Assembly (NCBI GenBank): GCA_030849065.1
Contig: JASAON010001571.1
Coordinates: 1-61,847 of the forward strand
Source of the DNA: Jaenimonas drosophilae
Taxonomy: Eukaryota; Euglenozoa; Kinetoplastea; Trypanosomatida; Trypanosomatidae
Reading direction: 5' to 3'
DNA length: 61,847 nucleotides
Below are positions 17,547 through 27,411 of the stretch, piece by piece. The translations under genes and the position numbers were made by a program. Position 1 is the stretch's first letter. Each line of letters opens with the position of its first letter. The notes under the pieces are model-generated. The model saw nothing but the letters and a program-made list of their open reading frames with translations. It had not been told where the DNA came from and did no database searches.

Positions 17547-19292
17547 CTACACGGAGAAGTGCTGCTCAGGCGATTCTTCATCCTCATCGCCATCAACAAC
17601 ATCTTCCGACAACACGTCCAACGCAACGGATGGTGGCAACGGCGTTGGTGATGCAGTGGTCTCGTCCCCCTCTGCCGCAGCAGTTGTTGTTGGCCCATGA
17701 CGACGAAGATGCTCCGCGAGAGCTCGACGAAGTTGGGCAACGGGAACTTCTTCATCGGGTCTCTCACGATGGAACACAGCGGAGGAGCTCGCGTTCATCT
17801 CATCATCATCATTGCGTGTGCTGTTGGTATCATTGCGTGTGTCGTTGGTATGTGTATGTACGAGTGAGGTTAGCCACTTCTTATCGAAGCAGCTCTGACG
17901 AATGGCAAAGGCCAACACCGCCTCAGACGTGGCCTCAGCGTTGGTAGTGAGGTTCAGCAACGTCAAGGTTGATGATGTTGATGATGATGACGATAATGTT
18001 CCGCGCTTCTTCTTCTTCTTCAATCGTGAACGGCGTGAGTCTGGCTTGCGCCACACAGGCATCAGCATTGGGAAGCCCTCACGTACATCAGTTGGCTCGC
18101 CACACACCTCCATGCAGAGCTGCTCCAGGGGCCGCACCCTCGCCATCTCCGCGCCCGATGTTGCGGCGAGAACGAGCATCCACATCAACCGATGCATCCA
18201 CCACTCACGGCCGTAGTGGAGGAGGAGCTCATCTCCTTCCGCAATATCCATGAGCGGCTTGAGCGTCACGAGGCCGCTAACGTCGCTCACCTCCAACTGC
18301 ACGTTGGCCTTCTCCGTCAGTGCTTGAAAGGCGTACTGCCCAGCCAACAAGCGTTCTTGCTCCGTTGTTGTTATTGATGATGATGTTTGTGGTGTGGCGT
18401 CGAGAATCTCCGTGATGTAGGCATCGTAGTCTTCGCGGCTCAGGTCATGCGCGGAGCGGTACAACATCATGCGTGGGCCCAACTGCCTCCAATATCCTTC
18501 ATGCGCAACATCATCGGTTGGGGGGAGCGGAAGATGTACGCCGTCGTTGATCTCGAAGAGGTGCCGCTCCGGGAGAGCCATTGGCGCCTGCTGAAGCACC
18601 CTGTTGTTGGTGTTGGTGGAGCTCATGTGCTCCACTAGCTCATCGCCGTCTTCATCATTATCATCATCTGCCAATGAAGTATCTTCTTCATTCGTGGTTG
18701 TTGTTGTTGTTGTACGCTGCTCCACCCCCTCCTCTTCCATCTGTGCCAGCTCGTCAAACTTATTCATGCGAAACTGTTGCAGCGCATCTCCCTCACCACC
18801 TCGTCCACGTCGTCGTCGCTGTTGTCGGGGACGCCGTGCCGGGCTGTAGTAGCGGTGATGATGCAAATCGCACCACCTGTGCAGGCCAACTTCATCATCC
18901 AGTGGCACCGTGTAGCTCGGCACGAGTACATACCACGCAGATAATGTGGCCACATGCAGATAGGAGCCACTACACATGTGTTGGCGCAACGCCAAGAAAC
19001 GTCGGAGTGAGATGGTGCCACGTGGTGCAGCCGTGAGCTTCAAGAGTTGTGGTGGTGCACGTACCAACGTCGTCGTCGTCTTGGCCATCTCTCTTGCCTC
19101 GTGTTGGAGCTCAGGTGGTGAGAAGTCTGCCGTGGCGGTGATGCAGTTGGGAACCACCTCCACCGGCGTATACTTCTTCAGATGCGCAGCGGCAAACACA
19201 CCAACTGCACCAGGACAACGACGACTGGGGCCGAGACGTGTGGCCCAACGCACCGCGGATGGCGCGAGGAGATGGCGTGTGGTGCTACTCAT
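17547..19292 (-). CDS. SET-like domain protein, divergent
   Basis: The 581-residue product looks like a split SET domain. Residues 28-48 (GAVGVFAAAHLKKYTPVEVV) resemble the opening strand of a SET fold. Residues 317-366 resemble its end, with AFQALTEKANVQLEV where the Asn-His-Ser motif is expected and DIAEGDELLLHYGREWW matching the GEEL-x-x-x-Tyr-Gly strand. The Asn-His-Ser triad itself is not preserved, so methyltransferase activity is doubtful. Between the halves lies an insert of about 100 residues rich in Arg, Thr, Asp and Glu (residues 150-250). The N-terminus (MSSTTRHLLAPSAVRWATRL) could be a mitochondrial presequence. The C-terminal 150 residues are low complexity. The start is the first ATG after AG at 19320-19321. 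Confidence 0.7.
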   Translation of the reverse strand: MSSTTRHLLAPSAVRWATRLGPSRRCPGAVGVFAAAHLKKYTPVEVVPNCITATADFSPPELQHEAREMAKTTTTLVRAPPQLLKLTAAPRGTISLRRFLALRQHMCSGSYLHVATLSAWYVLVPSYTVPLDDEVGLHRWCDLHHHRYYSPARRPRQQRRRRGRGGEGDALQQFRMNKFDELAQMEEEGVEQRTTTTTTTNEEDTSLADDDNDEDGDELVEHMSSTNTNNRVLQQAPMALPERHLFEINDGVHLPLPPTDDVAHEGYWRQLGPRMMLYRSAHDLSREDYDAYITEILDATPQTSSSITTTEQERLLAGQYAFQALTEKANVQLEVSDVSGLVTLKPLMDIAEGDELLLHYGREWWMHRLMWMLVLAATSGAEMARVRPLEQLCMEVCGEPTDVREGFPMLMPVWRKPDSRRSRLKKKKKRGTLSSSSSTSSTLTLLNLTTNAEATSEAVLAFAIRQSCFDKKWLTSLVHTHTNDTRNDTNSTRNDDDEMNASSSAVFHRERPDEEVPVAQLRRALAEHLRRHGPTTTAAAEGDETTASPTPLPPSVALDVLSEDVVDGDEDEESPEQHFSV

Positions 19293-19793
19293 GAGCCTAA
19301 ACACACACGCACGCACACGCTTGTTGCAAGAAAAAAGAAGAAAGACAAGAAGGGCATTGTTGTGTTGTGTTGTGTTGTGTTGCAGGTGAAGTACGCACTA
19401 CGTACCACCTCACACACACGTGGATCATCATCATCATCATTGGTTTTGTGCGGATGAATGGATATGTAGTCAGAGCACATCCTCTGGCAGCGGGAGAGTG
19501 GGGGGAAAACGTTGATATGGACGATGATGTGTGGCGATGATGATGTTTTGTGGGCATATGTCGTAGCATCATCATGAAAAAACCGCAAACACACATCGCC
19601 TCCCACACCCACACCGAATCTGCCATTCGTGCTCACCTCACTGTGGTATCTCTAGTCTAGTGCCTCATCTCAAACACGTACACGTACAATCATCATCATC
19701 ATCATCATCATGATGGCATCGACGTCGTTGTGCCGGAAGTGTGGCACCTCCTCCCTCGGATGCGATCGGGGAGGGGGAGGGGAGAACAGAACC
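19293..19793. other. Spacer upstream of the SET-like gene
   Basis: This 501-base spacer holds the 27-base predicted leader, a pyrimidine tract at 19323-19345, a GTGTT tandem at 19358-19382 and ATC/CAT repeats at 19424-19441 and 19689-19711. No further gene was seen. Confidence 0.5.
19320..19345 (-). promoter_or_regulatory. Predicted trans-splice acceptor of the SET-like gene
   Basis: A sense-strand tract of T/C at 19323-19345 is followed at once by AG at 19320-19321 and a 27-base leader without ATG. Confidence 0.6.
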
Positions 19794-22700
19794 TCATGTT
19801 GGTATGCGTGGAGGTCGTCCGTCCTCCCCGACGTTGTTGTTGTTGTTGTTGGCCATTGGTGGCATCGGGCTGCCGTGTGGGCGTCCAGCAGCAGCACCGG
19901 CACTCGATGTACCACTCCAGTCGGGCCCGATGGCAGCTTCACCGCCACCTCCTCCCGATGCAGAAAAGATGAGGCGTGGCGATGCGTGCGGCGATCGTGA
20001 TCCAGGACGTTGTCTCGGCCCGCTGAGCGGCGTGCGGCTGCTCGCATGGCTAAGAAGGCTCACGTGTTGCTCCAAGGATGGCGTAGATCTGCCCGTACGT
20101 CCTTCAAAAGCAGAGTTGTTGTTGTTGTTGGCAGAAGGATCATCTTCGTGGGTGGGGCTTGGTGGTATCACCGCGGAGGAGTGGCTGGCAGATGCCGGTG
20201 ATGAGCTACGACGTGCACCGCCACCAGCGGCAGCTGCTGCCGCAGCCTCCACGAAGCTGTTTGCGCTGTCTGTGCTGCACAACTCCTTTTCATCTTCTTG
20301 ACGACCACGATCATCATCATCATCATCATCTTCATCATTGTGTTGTTGCTGCTGCACGTTGTGAAGGTTGTAGGGCTCGTAGCCGTACATATCTTCGTAC
20401 TCCGTCGGCGCCAAGACCACCGCCGGTGGCTCCTCCACCAACCCGCTATCATACTCCTCCGCATCCACGGCGCCACCACGGTCGTAGTACAAACTTTGGT
20501 GATCGCCCGTTGTTGGTGCCTGCGTGTGGTCAATGACCCGTCGAGAGACGAGGGCGGGGCTAATCATGCCACTTTGTACGTCACTCGAGGCGTACGAAAC
20601 AAACTCACGATGGCTGTGTTGTTGCGAGCGGTGCTCCTCCCCCTCCTCCTCTTCTTCTTGTGGTTGTGGCTGCTTCTGCTCCTCCTCTCCCTCAGCACCA
20701 TCATCATCATTATCATCATCATCATGGTTGGATGAATCAACGTGTTGGAGGTAGGCGGGCTCGCTCAGCGGCGATGGATCAGCGCATGCGGCGGCGGTGG
20801 TGGTGGAGGAAGCTGGCGGAGGTGGCGAGGCGGCATCATCCACGAATGGCGTTGGCTCCGCCGATGTCTCGGCAGATTCAGCTTCCGTTGATGTTGTGTC
20901 GGTGGTGGGTGGCTTCGCGATGATGTTCTTCTTTTTCGTTGTGCTTGGTGCTTCCTTCTTCGTGCTTATTGCTCTTGTTGGTTGTGTGGCAGCTGTTTTT
21001 GGTGCTGGCACAGCCTTCTTTCGTGGAGCACCACCTCCATCCATCGACGATGGCTGAGCACGCGCGAGCTTCTCCAGCACAAAGGCGTTGGTTGATGGTG
21101 AGGTGGCGATGGACGATGGTGTTGTTGGTTCTGAGGAAGCGGCGGAGTGTTGCTCCGATGCAGATGCAGAGCGCACGTGGAAGGAGCCCGTTGGATGGCT
21201 GGGCGAGGGCCGGCGACGTGGTGCGAGAGGAGGCATCGACGGCTGGCGTCGTTCTGCCGCGGTTGGTGTTGTGCGTGTTGGGCCCAACTTCTTCTTTGCT
21301 GATGCGGTGGTTGCTCCTGCTGTTGGCGTGGATGAGGTGGTGGGGTTGTTGCTGGAGCTCTCATCTACACCATCTGTGGCAGCACGTGGTGGCAGAGATC
21401 CGTGGCTGCCACCGCGTGAAGAAGAGGTGGTGCGGGTGGCGGCAGATGGTGTGGCGTTGGCTGAGGTGCGACCACCACGACGTTTTCCCTCACGCTCCAT
21501 CCGCAACGTTTGGCGGTACTCAAACTCACCCTGCAACTCACGAATGCGTCGTGCGTAGATGTCAGCCCGGCGTTTTTGCTGCACCTCGAGCGTCGAGCAC
21601 AACACCGTTGGCATCGGCTCCTCCTCAGAGCCAGGCTGGTTGGTGTTGTTGTTGGTGTTGTTGTTGTTGTTGCGTGAAGATGATGTTAGTGGGCGACGAG
21701 GTGGACGACGGTCGTTGGCCGAGCTGGCGGCTTGGCAATCCGAGGCCGGGCGTCGCGGTGCTGCTGCCGTTGTTGCGGCGGCGGCGCCATGCATCGGTGT
21801 GGTGCTGGTGGAGGAAGGCGTGTTGGTGCGTGTGGCGCGGAGCTTCGGGCTTCCCGCACGTTGCCCTCCCGTTTGTGGCCGTTGCTTCGACGAAGAAGCC
21901 GCGGACGATCGCGTACGTCGTGACGTTTGTTGTTGTTGTTGTTGTTGGCCGGCCAACTTCCTCCTCCGCCTACGCACCTCCTCCGGCCTGCCTTTGCTTC
22001 GTGGGCGATGTGGTTGGTACACCTGATGAAGATCCTCATCCGTGAGGGTTGCCGGCTCCGCTACATCGCGCGCGCGTGGTGAGTCGGCGCCAATCGGCCG
22101 CAACCCTGTTGCCGGACGTTTTGCCGCAGCCGCCAATGATTCCAGCGCGTATGGTTGAGTGAGCAAGAAGCTATACACGCGAGGATCGCATTGTGGTCGG
22201 CCAAGACGCTCAAAGGTGGAGGGCGTGGCACGTGCGGCTGGTTGTGTTCCGCTGAGTGCGTAGCAACGTGGATTGTTGATGGGCAGGAAGCTCGCCGTCT
22301 TGGCACCGCGGTACGGATTGTGGTGTTGTGGTCGTGGCTGACGTGGGGCATCTTGTTGTGCTTGATCGTGATCGTAACGTGCATCATGATGATGCTTCTG
22401 CTTGCCATTGCGTGGTGGCAGCAGCAACTTATCCAGGTTTGGCAGCGCATCGGAATCTGCAATGGAGGCAGATTCCGATTCCTGCAACAAGTGATGGCCC
22501 TTCATCAAGTCTGTAGGGATCTCGGAATGATCGGGAGGTGCCTCCGCACGTGCGTACCACTCAAAGCGATGAATGGGAATGGCACGTGTGCGGAGCTCCT
22601 GCATCAGCCGACGTGCCTTGGCGCGGGCAATGACGGAGCGCGATATTTCATCCAGGTGTGGCGATGGATATTGGTAGCGAGACTTGACGTAGCTGTAGTC

Positions 22701-24860
22701 GGGCATCCGGCCAACCCGGTTGTTGGCGGCACGTTGGTGCTCCAGCTTGGCGCGTTGCATCCGTCGAGCAAGACGTGCGGGGTGTGGGCGATCCTCCTCT
22801 TCGAGAGAGCTGCTCATCTCCCCAACAACACCCTCGCCTGCCTCTGTGTGGGTGATGGCGGTACTGCCACTTCGTGGTGGGGCTTGGCTACCCCACAAGA
22901 GCTCCTCCGCCGTGGTTGGTGCAGCAGAAGTGGAGCGGTTGGTGTTGTTGCCAGATCGAGTAGGGGAGCCCGCCATCATCATGCCACGAGCTTGTTGCTT
23001 CACGGCCAGCTCTTGTTGGTGCACTATGGCCCGCAGCGAAACATCCACGAGACCAACACAACGTAAAAAACGAACCACCTCACCATGACGGAGTGGCTTC
23101 ACCAACTCCGACGGATTGATGGCCGCCAACACCATGGCCAGACTCAGCGGAGGGCGTTCCGGGTAGCAAAACACAGGTAGGGCGTACTCCGTGTTGTTGT
23201 TGTTGTTGTTGCTATTCGTTGGTGCGGTGGCGGGACGAAGTGGTTGTAGTCGCGCATCACCACGTAGGCCGCCCACCTCAACGTACTTGCTCGCCTGCCG
23301 GAACTGATCCTCCACGATCGTGCGGAAGATCTCCACATCAATGAGGGCGTTGTCGGCGGCCACCCCACGACCTCCCCCGTTGTTGGCCGCGGCGCACATG
23401 GAGGCGATGAGCTGCCGCGCATCTTCCATGATCGGGGCGGGCGGAAGCCGCAGGCGAATGCGATGGAGCTGCATCGCCTTATCCCACATATCCAAACTCA
23501 GCCGAAGATCATCACGACCATCCTCACCACCACCGCTGGCAACGTTGCCGCTGTTGGTGGTGGCGGCCAACTCACTGCCCACGGCACGTGCACCACAACG
23601 CTTGAAGAGGAAGATGGCCATCTCGTCACTGAGCTCTAACTTGGCCGGAGATGATGAGGATGTTGTTGTTGTTGTTGCTGTTGCTGACTTCGTAGCGCCA
23701 GGAGAGGTTGCTGTTGTTGCCCGCGGTGATACGCCCCCACCACGGCCAGATGTTGTTGTTGGTGTACGACTGCCATGCAGCGTGGAGCGGCCCGTGTTGG
23801 GCCCATCCTCGTGATGGCGCGCGGAGTTGCTCAAATCGCGCTGATAGGCGGCGAGAAAAGCGCGGTGTGCCGCATCGCGTGGGGTTGTTGCTGCACCAGC
23901 ACCACCTCCAACACCACCATCGGTGAGCTCACTGTGGCCATCATCCGGTGCGGTGGTGTTGGTTCTCTCGTTTGGCTGAAGTGTAGATGCGTGAGTCTGG
24001 CCATCCGACATGAGCGTGCTGCTGTGGTCGCGACGCAAGCCTTCACCGTTCAGAGGATTGCCCGTCAAGCGGAGGAGATCCTGCACGAGATGGAGCCACA
24101 ACTCCGGTTGCAACAACATGTTTGGCGGGATGTGTGTGGGGCTCTGCTCACCACTTCCCGCGGCGAAGTAGCTCTTCACATCAAAGCCAGGTGGTGCTTG
24201 CAGGGATAGACGTGCCAAGCATGAGTGAATGTTGCGTAGATGAATACCTTCCTCAGTGAGGTACAGCTGCAGGGCCAACTCCAGAATGAAGATTGTATCG
24301 GCATCCACATCATCCTCCAGGAGCTCACTCAGGGTGGTGTTGCCCGCTGCCGCTGCTCCTGACGAGGTATGTGCGTCCGGCGCAGCAGCGGTTTGTGGTT
24401 GTGCCACGCGTGGAGAGGAGGTTTGTGCTTGTTGAGATGGCTTCGTGGGAGGATCGGCAATCTGAACCTCACCGCTGCTCAAGCTGGACCACTCCGCATC
24501 ATCATCATCATCCTCTTCATATTCTTCTTCTTCCTCTGCCACCCCATCAACGATATCATCATCATCATCATTGTCATCCTCGTAGAGCTCATCCACATCA
24601 CCGTGAAGGTGGTGATGTGGTGCTGCTGTATCGCCACCGTCGATGTTGCCTTCATCTTCATCGAAGCTCTCCCAGCTACTCGTGCTCTCATCATCATCAT
24701 CATCATCGTGGGCTTCATTTTTGTTGGTGTTGCTGTTGTTGTTGTTGCTGGTATAGTGTGAATGATTACGAGGGGTTGGCACACCACGCTGGTACGCATC
24801 GTCTGCATCCCCTCCGCTCTCACCATAGCGGTCTTCCGACTCGCAAAGAACGTGTGACAT
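19794..24860 (-). CDS. Very large low-complexity protein, unrecognised
   Basis: This 1,688-residue protein was not recognised. Ordered islands sit in a Ser/Thr/Pro/Asp-rich matrix. An N-terminal island has helices such as ADTIFILELALQLYLTEEG. A middle part contains ALIDVEIFRTIVEDQFRQA and SLAMVLAAINPSELVKPLRH. A basic helical stretch reads VQQKRRADIYARRIRELQGE. Asp and Glu runs are dense near the N-terminus and around residues 1490-1600. Asn runs encoded by AAC repeats recur throughout. The start is the first ATG after a strong acceptor at 25015-25016; the upstream reading frame is leader. The acidic runs plus a basic coil would fit a scaffold, but no function can be assigned. Confidence 0.82.
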   Translation of the reverse strand: MSHVLCESEDRYGESGGDADDAYQRGVPTPRNHSHYTSNNNNSNTNKNEAHDDDDDDESTSSWESFDEDEGNIDGGDTAAPHHHLHGDVDELYEDDNDDDDDIVDGVAEEEEEYEEDDDDDAEWSSLSSGEVQIADPPTKPSQQAQTSSPRVAQPQTAAAPDAHTSSGAAAAGNTTLSELLEDDVDADTIFILELALQLYLTEEGIHLRNIHSCLARLSLQAPPGFDVKSYFAAGSGEQSPTHIPPNMLLQPELWLHLVQDLLRLTGNPLNGEGLRRDHSSTLMSDGQTHASTLQPNERTNTTAPDDGHSELTDGGVGGGAGAATTPRDAAHRAFLAAYQRDLSNSARHHEDGPNTGRSTLHGSRTPTTTSGRGGGVSPRATTATSPGATKSATATTTTTSSSSPAKLELSDEMAIFLFKRCGARAVGSELAATTNSGNVASGGGEDGRDDLRLSLDMWDKAMQLHRIRLRLPPAPIMEDARQLIASMCAAANNGGGRGVAADNALIDVEIFRTIVEDQFRQASKYVEVGGLRGDARLQPLRPATAPTNSNNNNNNTEYALPVFCYPERPPLSLAMVLAAINPSELVKPLRHGEVVRFLRCVGLVDVSLRAIVHQQELAVKQQARGMMMAGSPTRSGNNTNRSTSAAPTTAEELLWGSQAPPRSGSTAITHTEAGEGVVGEMSSSLEEEDRPHPARLARRMQRAKLEHQRAANNRVGRMPDYSYVKSRYQYPSPHLDEISRSVIARAKARRLMQELRTRAIPIHRFEWYARAEAPPDHSEIPTDLMKGHHLLQESESASIADSDALPNLDKLLLPPRNGKQKHHHDARYDHDQAQQDAPRQPRPQHHNPYRGAKTASFLPINNPRCYALSGTQPAARATPSTFERLGRPQCDPRVYSFLLTQPYALESLAAAAKRPATGLRPIGADSPRARDVAEPATLTDEDLHQVYQPHRPRSKGRPEEVRRRRRKLAGQQQQQQQTSRRTRSSAASSSKQRPQTGGQRAGSPKLRATRTNTPSSTSTTPMHGAAAATTAAAPRRPASDCQAASSANDRRPPRRPLTSSSRNNNNNTNNNTNQPGSEEEPMPTVLCSTLEVQQKRRADIYARRIRELQGEFEYRQTLRMEREGKRRGGRTSANATPSAATRTTSSSRGGSHGSLPPRAATDGVDESSSNNPTTSSTPTAGATTASAKKKLGPTRTTPTAAERRQPSMPPLAPRRRPSPSHPTGSFHVRSASASEQHSAASSEPTTPSSIATSPSTNAFVLEKLARAQPSSMDGGGAPRKKAVPAPKTAATQPTRAISTKKEAPSTTKKKNIIAKPPTTDTTSTEAESAETSAEPTPFVDDAASPPPPASSTTTAAACADPSPLSEPAYLQHVDSSNHDDDDNDDDGAEGEEEQKQPQPQEEEEEGEEHRSQQHSHREFVSYASSDVQSGMISPALVSRRVIDHTQAPTTGDHQSLYYDRGGAVDAEEYDSGLVEEPPAVVLAPTEYEDMYGYEPYNLHNVQQQQHNDEDDDDDDDRGRQEDEKELCSTDSANSFVEAAAAAAAGGGARRSSSPASASHSSAVIPPSPTHEDDPSANNNNNSAFEGRTGRSTPSLEQHVSLLSHASSRTPLSGPRQRPGSRSPHASPRLIFSASGGGGGEAAIGPDWSGTSSAGAAAGRPHGSPMPPMANNNNNNVGEDGRPPRIPT

Positions 24861-25207
24861 CAAGTGTGTATGTGCCACGTGAGATGAGTTGGTGTCGGTG
24901 TTGATGCAACGAGCGGAGCTACACAAGTGTGTGTGTGTGAGAATCAGAGATCTATCCTTGCCACACACGCACAGACACCAAAAGATGATGAATGTCGGTT
25001 GATCTTGATCAGCCCTGCAACATGAAAATGAAAAATGGTGAGAAGGAAGAAGAACACAACATGGTGGAGTTACGCACACAACACAGTGTTGTGAGATGAG
25101 CACATACATAGTTCAGCAGAAGTGTTGTAGAGTTATTGTGTGTGTGTGTGTGTTGGTAATAAAAGTGGCAGCACTCGTGGCTGGCTTAACCGAAGCAGCA
25201 TGGCTCA
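24861..25207. other. Spacer between PDCD2-like and large low-complexity genes
   Basis: This 347-base spacer is mostly leader of the large gene. It has no sense ATG from the start codon to 25019, which is just behind the acceptor. A TG repeat lies at 24926-24939 and another at 25138-25153. The rest is the short 3' flank of the PDCD2-like gene. Confidence 0.5.
25015..25060 (-). promoter_or_regulatory. Predicted trans-splice acceptor of the large low-complexity gene
   Basis: A long pyrimidine-rich tract (25019-25060, minus sense, with TTCTTCTTCCTTCTC at its core) ends in TTGCAG at 25015-25016. The 154-base leader has no ATG, although an ATG lies 4 bases upstream of the AG. Confidence 0.7.
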
Positions 25208-26428
25208 CTACTCCACATCGCTGCCACTGGAGTCGCCATCATCATCATCATCATCATCATCGTCTTCTTCTTGTTCGCTATCCACCAACTGAGGATCTCC
25301 TGTTGGTGATGCCGGTGAGGCACCATCTACAAAATCATGAAAGGTCAGCTTGGCACCGCTCTTCTTGCCATCATCATCGTCATCATCGTCATTCTCCGCT
25401 GGCGGGCTCTCCACGAGCAGATACTCACGCTGAAGAAGTCGGCCAGGATAGGTCGCAGCGCAGGAGTGGCCGCAGGAGTACAGCGTCAGAGTTCCAAAAT
25501 CCATCCCACCACCACCTTCAACGTCGGCGAGGTTGGCAGGACCTGACGCACTCGGTGAGTTGTTGTTGTTCTTGTTGTTGAAGTGTTGTACGTGGAGGTA
25601 GTAGAGGGCAGTGGGCATCACCTGCACCTCATGCACAAGGGCAGCTCCGCACGTCGAGCAGCTCGGCACGCGATGCTCGCGGCGTACTTTGCCCGGATGC
25701 ATGAAGAGCGGTCGCGCACGCTTGCCACTTGTGGTGGCGCTACCATCATCACCACGGCAACGTTGATGATAGCGCAGCACCTGCGTTGGCGCGCGAGCCA
25801 TGCGCGCACGGAACACCTCGTAGTAGTAGTCTGCCTTTTTGTTGCGCAAATCAATCTTCTTCTCCATCTCCTCCAGCTCTGCCTGTGTTGTGGTGTTGTT
25901 GGCGCTGCCATCCTCCATCTTCTGCAGCACCGCGCGCTCCGCCTCCGTCAAGGTGATGGTTGTTTTGAGTGGCTCATCATCTACAAAAATGAAGGAGGGA
26001 GGAAGTGCGTTGGGACCCATCTCTTCCGCCGTGAGTGGTTGCTGTTCCTCCTCCTCCTCCTCCTCCTCTTCGTCAATATCATCATCGTCGTGGAGTGCGG
26101 CAACATCTTCTTCATCCACTTGGCGGCTGAAGGCGCAGTAGCTGCTGGACGGCTGACGTGAGCACGAGGCGCTGTTGCATCCGAACACGTACATCATCCG
26201 CTGATGCGGCCCCACGGCTGTAGGTAGCGGGCTGAAGGCTTGCAACACCAAGAACATGCGGTGGCCACAGACGCCACACCTCGTCCATCGATCAATCTGC
26301 TCCACCTCCTCCTCATTTAGTGGAGGGAAGTACGTTGCGCAGCCACCCAACTTTGTTTCGGAAGTGAGGCCGTTGCGTGCAGCACTCATGTACCCATCAA
26401 AGAGTCCAACCAGTGTCGTGGAGCTCAT
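25208..26428 (-). CDS. PDCD2L: PDCD2/TSR4-family zinc-binding protein
   Basis: The PDCD2/PDCD2L/Tsr4 family binds nascent ribosomal protein uS5 (Rps2) as a dedicated chaperone for small-subunit assembly. The 406-residue product opens with LVGLFDGYM and KLGGCATYFP, the conserved N-terminal element. A Cys pair follows (CGVCGHRMFLVLQAFSPL), then a second Cys cluster (CNSASCSRQPSSSYCAF). The PDCD2 C-terminal domain is clear: PSCSTCGAALVHEVQVMP and DFGTLTLYSCGHSC, close to the animal pattern of a CxxC, a QLMP and an FGT strand ending in a Cys. Acidic inserts (a Glu run near residue 120 and Asp runs at the C-terminus) are local additions. An AG directly precedes the ATG at 26429-26430. An upstream AG near 26475 would give the same start. 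Confidence 0.92.
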   Translation of the reverse strand: MSSTTLVGLFDGYMSAARNGLTSETKLGGCATYFPPLNEEEVEQIDRWTRCGVCGHRMFLVLQAFSPLPTAVGPHQRMMYVFGCNSASCSRQPSSSYCAFSRQVDEEDVAALHDDDDIDEEEEEEEEEQQPLTAEEMGPNALPPSFIFVDDEPLKTTITLTEAERAVLQKMEDGSANNTTTQAELEEMEKKIDLRNKKADYYYEVFRARMARAPTQVLRYHQRCRGDDGSATTSGKRARPLFMHPGKVRREHRVPSCSTCGAALVHEVQVMPTALYYLHVQHFNNKNNNNSPSASGPANLADVEGGGGMDFGTLTLYSCGHSCAATYPGRLLQREYLLVESPPAENDDDDDDDGKKSGAKLTFHDFVDGASPASPTGDPQLVDSEQEEDDDDDDDDDGDSSGSDVE

Positions 26429-26754
26429 CTGTGAAGATGATGATGATGATGATGTATACGTGTGTGTGCTCTAGATACTCACCTTTTCACAGCAACAACG
26501 AAAAAGATAGAACACGAGCATAACAAGATGCTTGATGTAGCAGATGATCATGAGGATGATGAGGATGATGATTTGGATTCATCCAGCATGTGCGGCAGTA
26601 TTATGCAATCATGAATGTTCGGTTAAGTCGATGAGCTTCATCCACAACGCGTCTAATCAGAAAACAAAAAAAGTGATGATGAGACCTCCATCCTTCATGA
26701 CTGTGTATCGGAGGAGGCGTGAAGTCAGTCGATTGAGGGGCTCAACGTACACCT

Positions 26755-26802
26755 ACGTACGTACGTACGTATGTATGTATGTATGTGTGTGTGTGTGCGT
26801 GG
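26755..26802. repeat. Compound (ACGT)n(ATGT)n(TG)n microsatellite
   Basis: ACGT units grade into ATGT units and then TG units, a typical decay series of a tetranucleotide repeat in the spacer. Confidence 0.85.
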
Positions 26803-26908
26803 ATGTGTGTGTGTGGTTCGTCAAGCAACACAAAGCATGGTCGTACCACAGTGATGATGCTGATAAATGATAATGAAGAAAGGAGGTGCGAGTCGCGTCC
26901 TCCACTTC

Positions 26909-26966
26909 CTTGAGCCAGCCATGAAAAATACACGAAAAAAAAACACCAACAGAAAAGAAAAAATCC
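26909..26966 (-). promoter_or_regulatory. Orphan splice-acceptor-like signal
   Basis: In the sense strand a strong T-rich tract (26926-26966) is followed by its first AG at 26909-26910. The next ATG opens only six codons. It may serve 3'-end formation of the TOM1-like gene or an unannotated RNA. Confidence 0.4.
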
Positions 26967-27040
26967 AACTCTCTTCAGAGAAAACTCGTCACAAAAAGAA
27001 AAGTTCTTTAAGTTACAACAAACACACACACACAACACAC

Positions 27041-27104
27041 ATTCATCATTCATAAGTTATACAACACACACACATTCATCATTCATAAGTTATACAACAC
27101 ACAC
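27041..27104. repeat. 33-base tandem duplication
   Basis: Two near-identical copies of a 33-base unit containing ATTCATCATTCATAAGTTAT lie head to tail at 27041-27073 and 27074-27104, flanked by AC dinucleotides. It lies in the 3' flank of the TOM1-like gene. Confidence 0.9.
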
Positions 27105-27411
27105 TCTCACTCACTCCCGTGCATCGTCTCTTCATAAAGCAATATGTGCAAACAACTGATATCTTGATCACCATCTCGTCATCCACACACGCACACACAA
27201 AAACAAAAAAAAGCATGCACCAACTCGAACACAAGCACACAAATCCAAGAGAGAAACACGGGCATAAACACTCATTGACAGGACGGAATGACTCACGAGT
27301 ATGTACGTGTGTGTGTGTTGCATGTGTATGTGTGTAGTACAGCAACAACAAGAACAACAGAACCAACAAGGAGATGAATCCTCTTCACCCCCACACCCCA
27401 CAACACATGCA

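Larger units (their letters stand above)
26429..27411. other. Long spacer with splice-like signals but no gene
   Basis: In this 983-base spacer the PDCD2-like leader is ATG-free to about 26518. Beyond it lie two further tract-plus-AG signals in the sense strand. One is at 26909-26966. The other is near 26660-26685 and is followed by a frame of only 10 codons. An ACGT/ATGT/TG compound repeat (26755-26802) and a 33-base tandem repeat (27041-27104) are also present. No protein-coding gene, tRNA or other RNA was recognised. A snoRNA-type or other short transcript cannot be excluded. Confidence 0.5.

Noticed and set aside
24861..25109. An N-terminal extension of the 1,688-residue protein
   Set aside because: It would have to cross the predicted splice acceptor at 25015-25016. 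No ATG lies between that AG and 24860, and the peptide is Cys/His-rich leader translation.
26429..26480. A GGTGAGTATC sequence in the sense strand upstream of the PDCD2-like gene, resembling a cis 5' splice site before the CACAG at the start codon
   Set aside because: The would-be intron is only about 45 bases and lies in the leader. Cis-introns are very rare in kinetoplastids, and both possible acceptors give the same protein.
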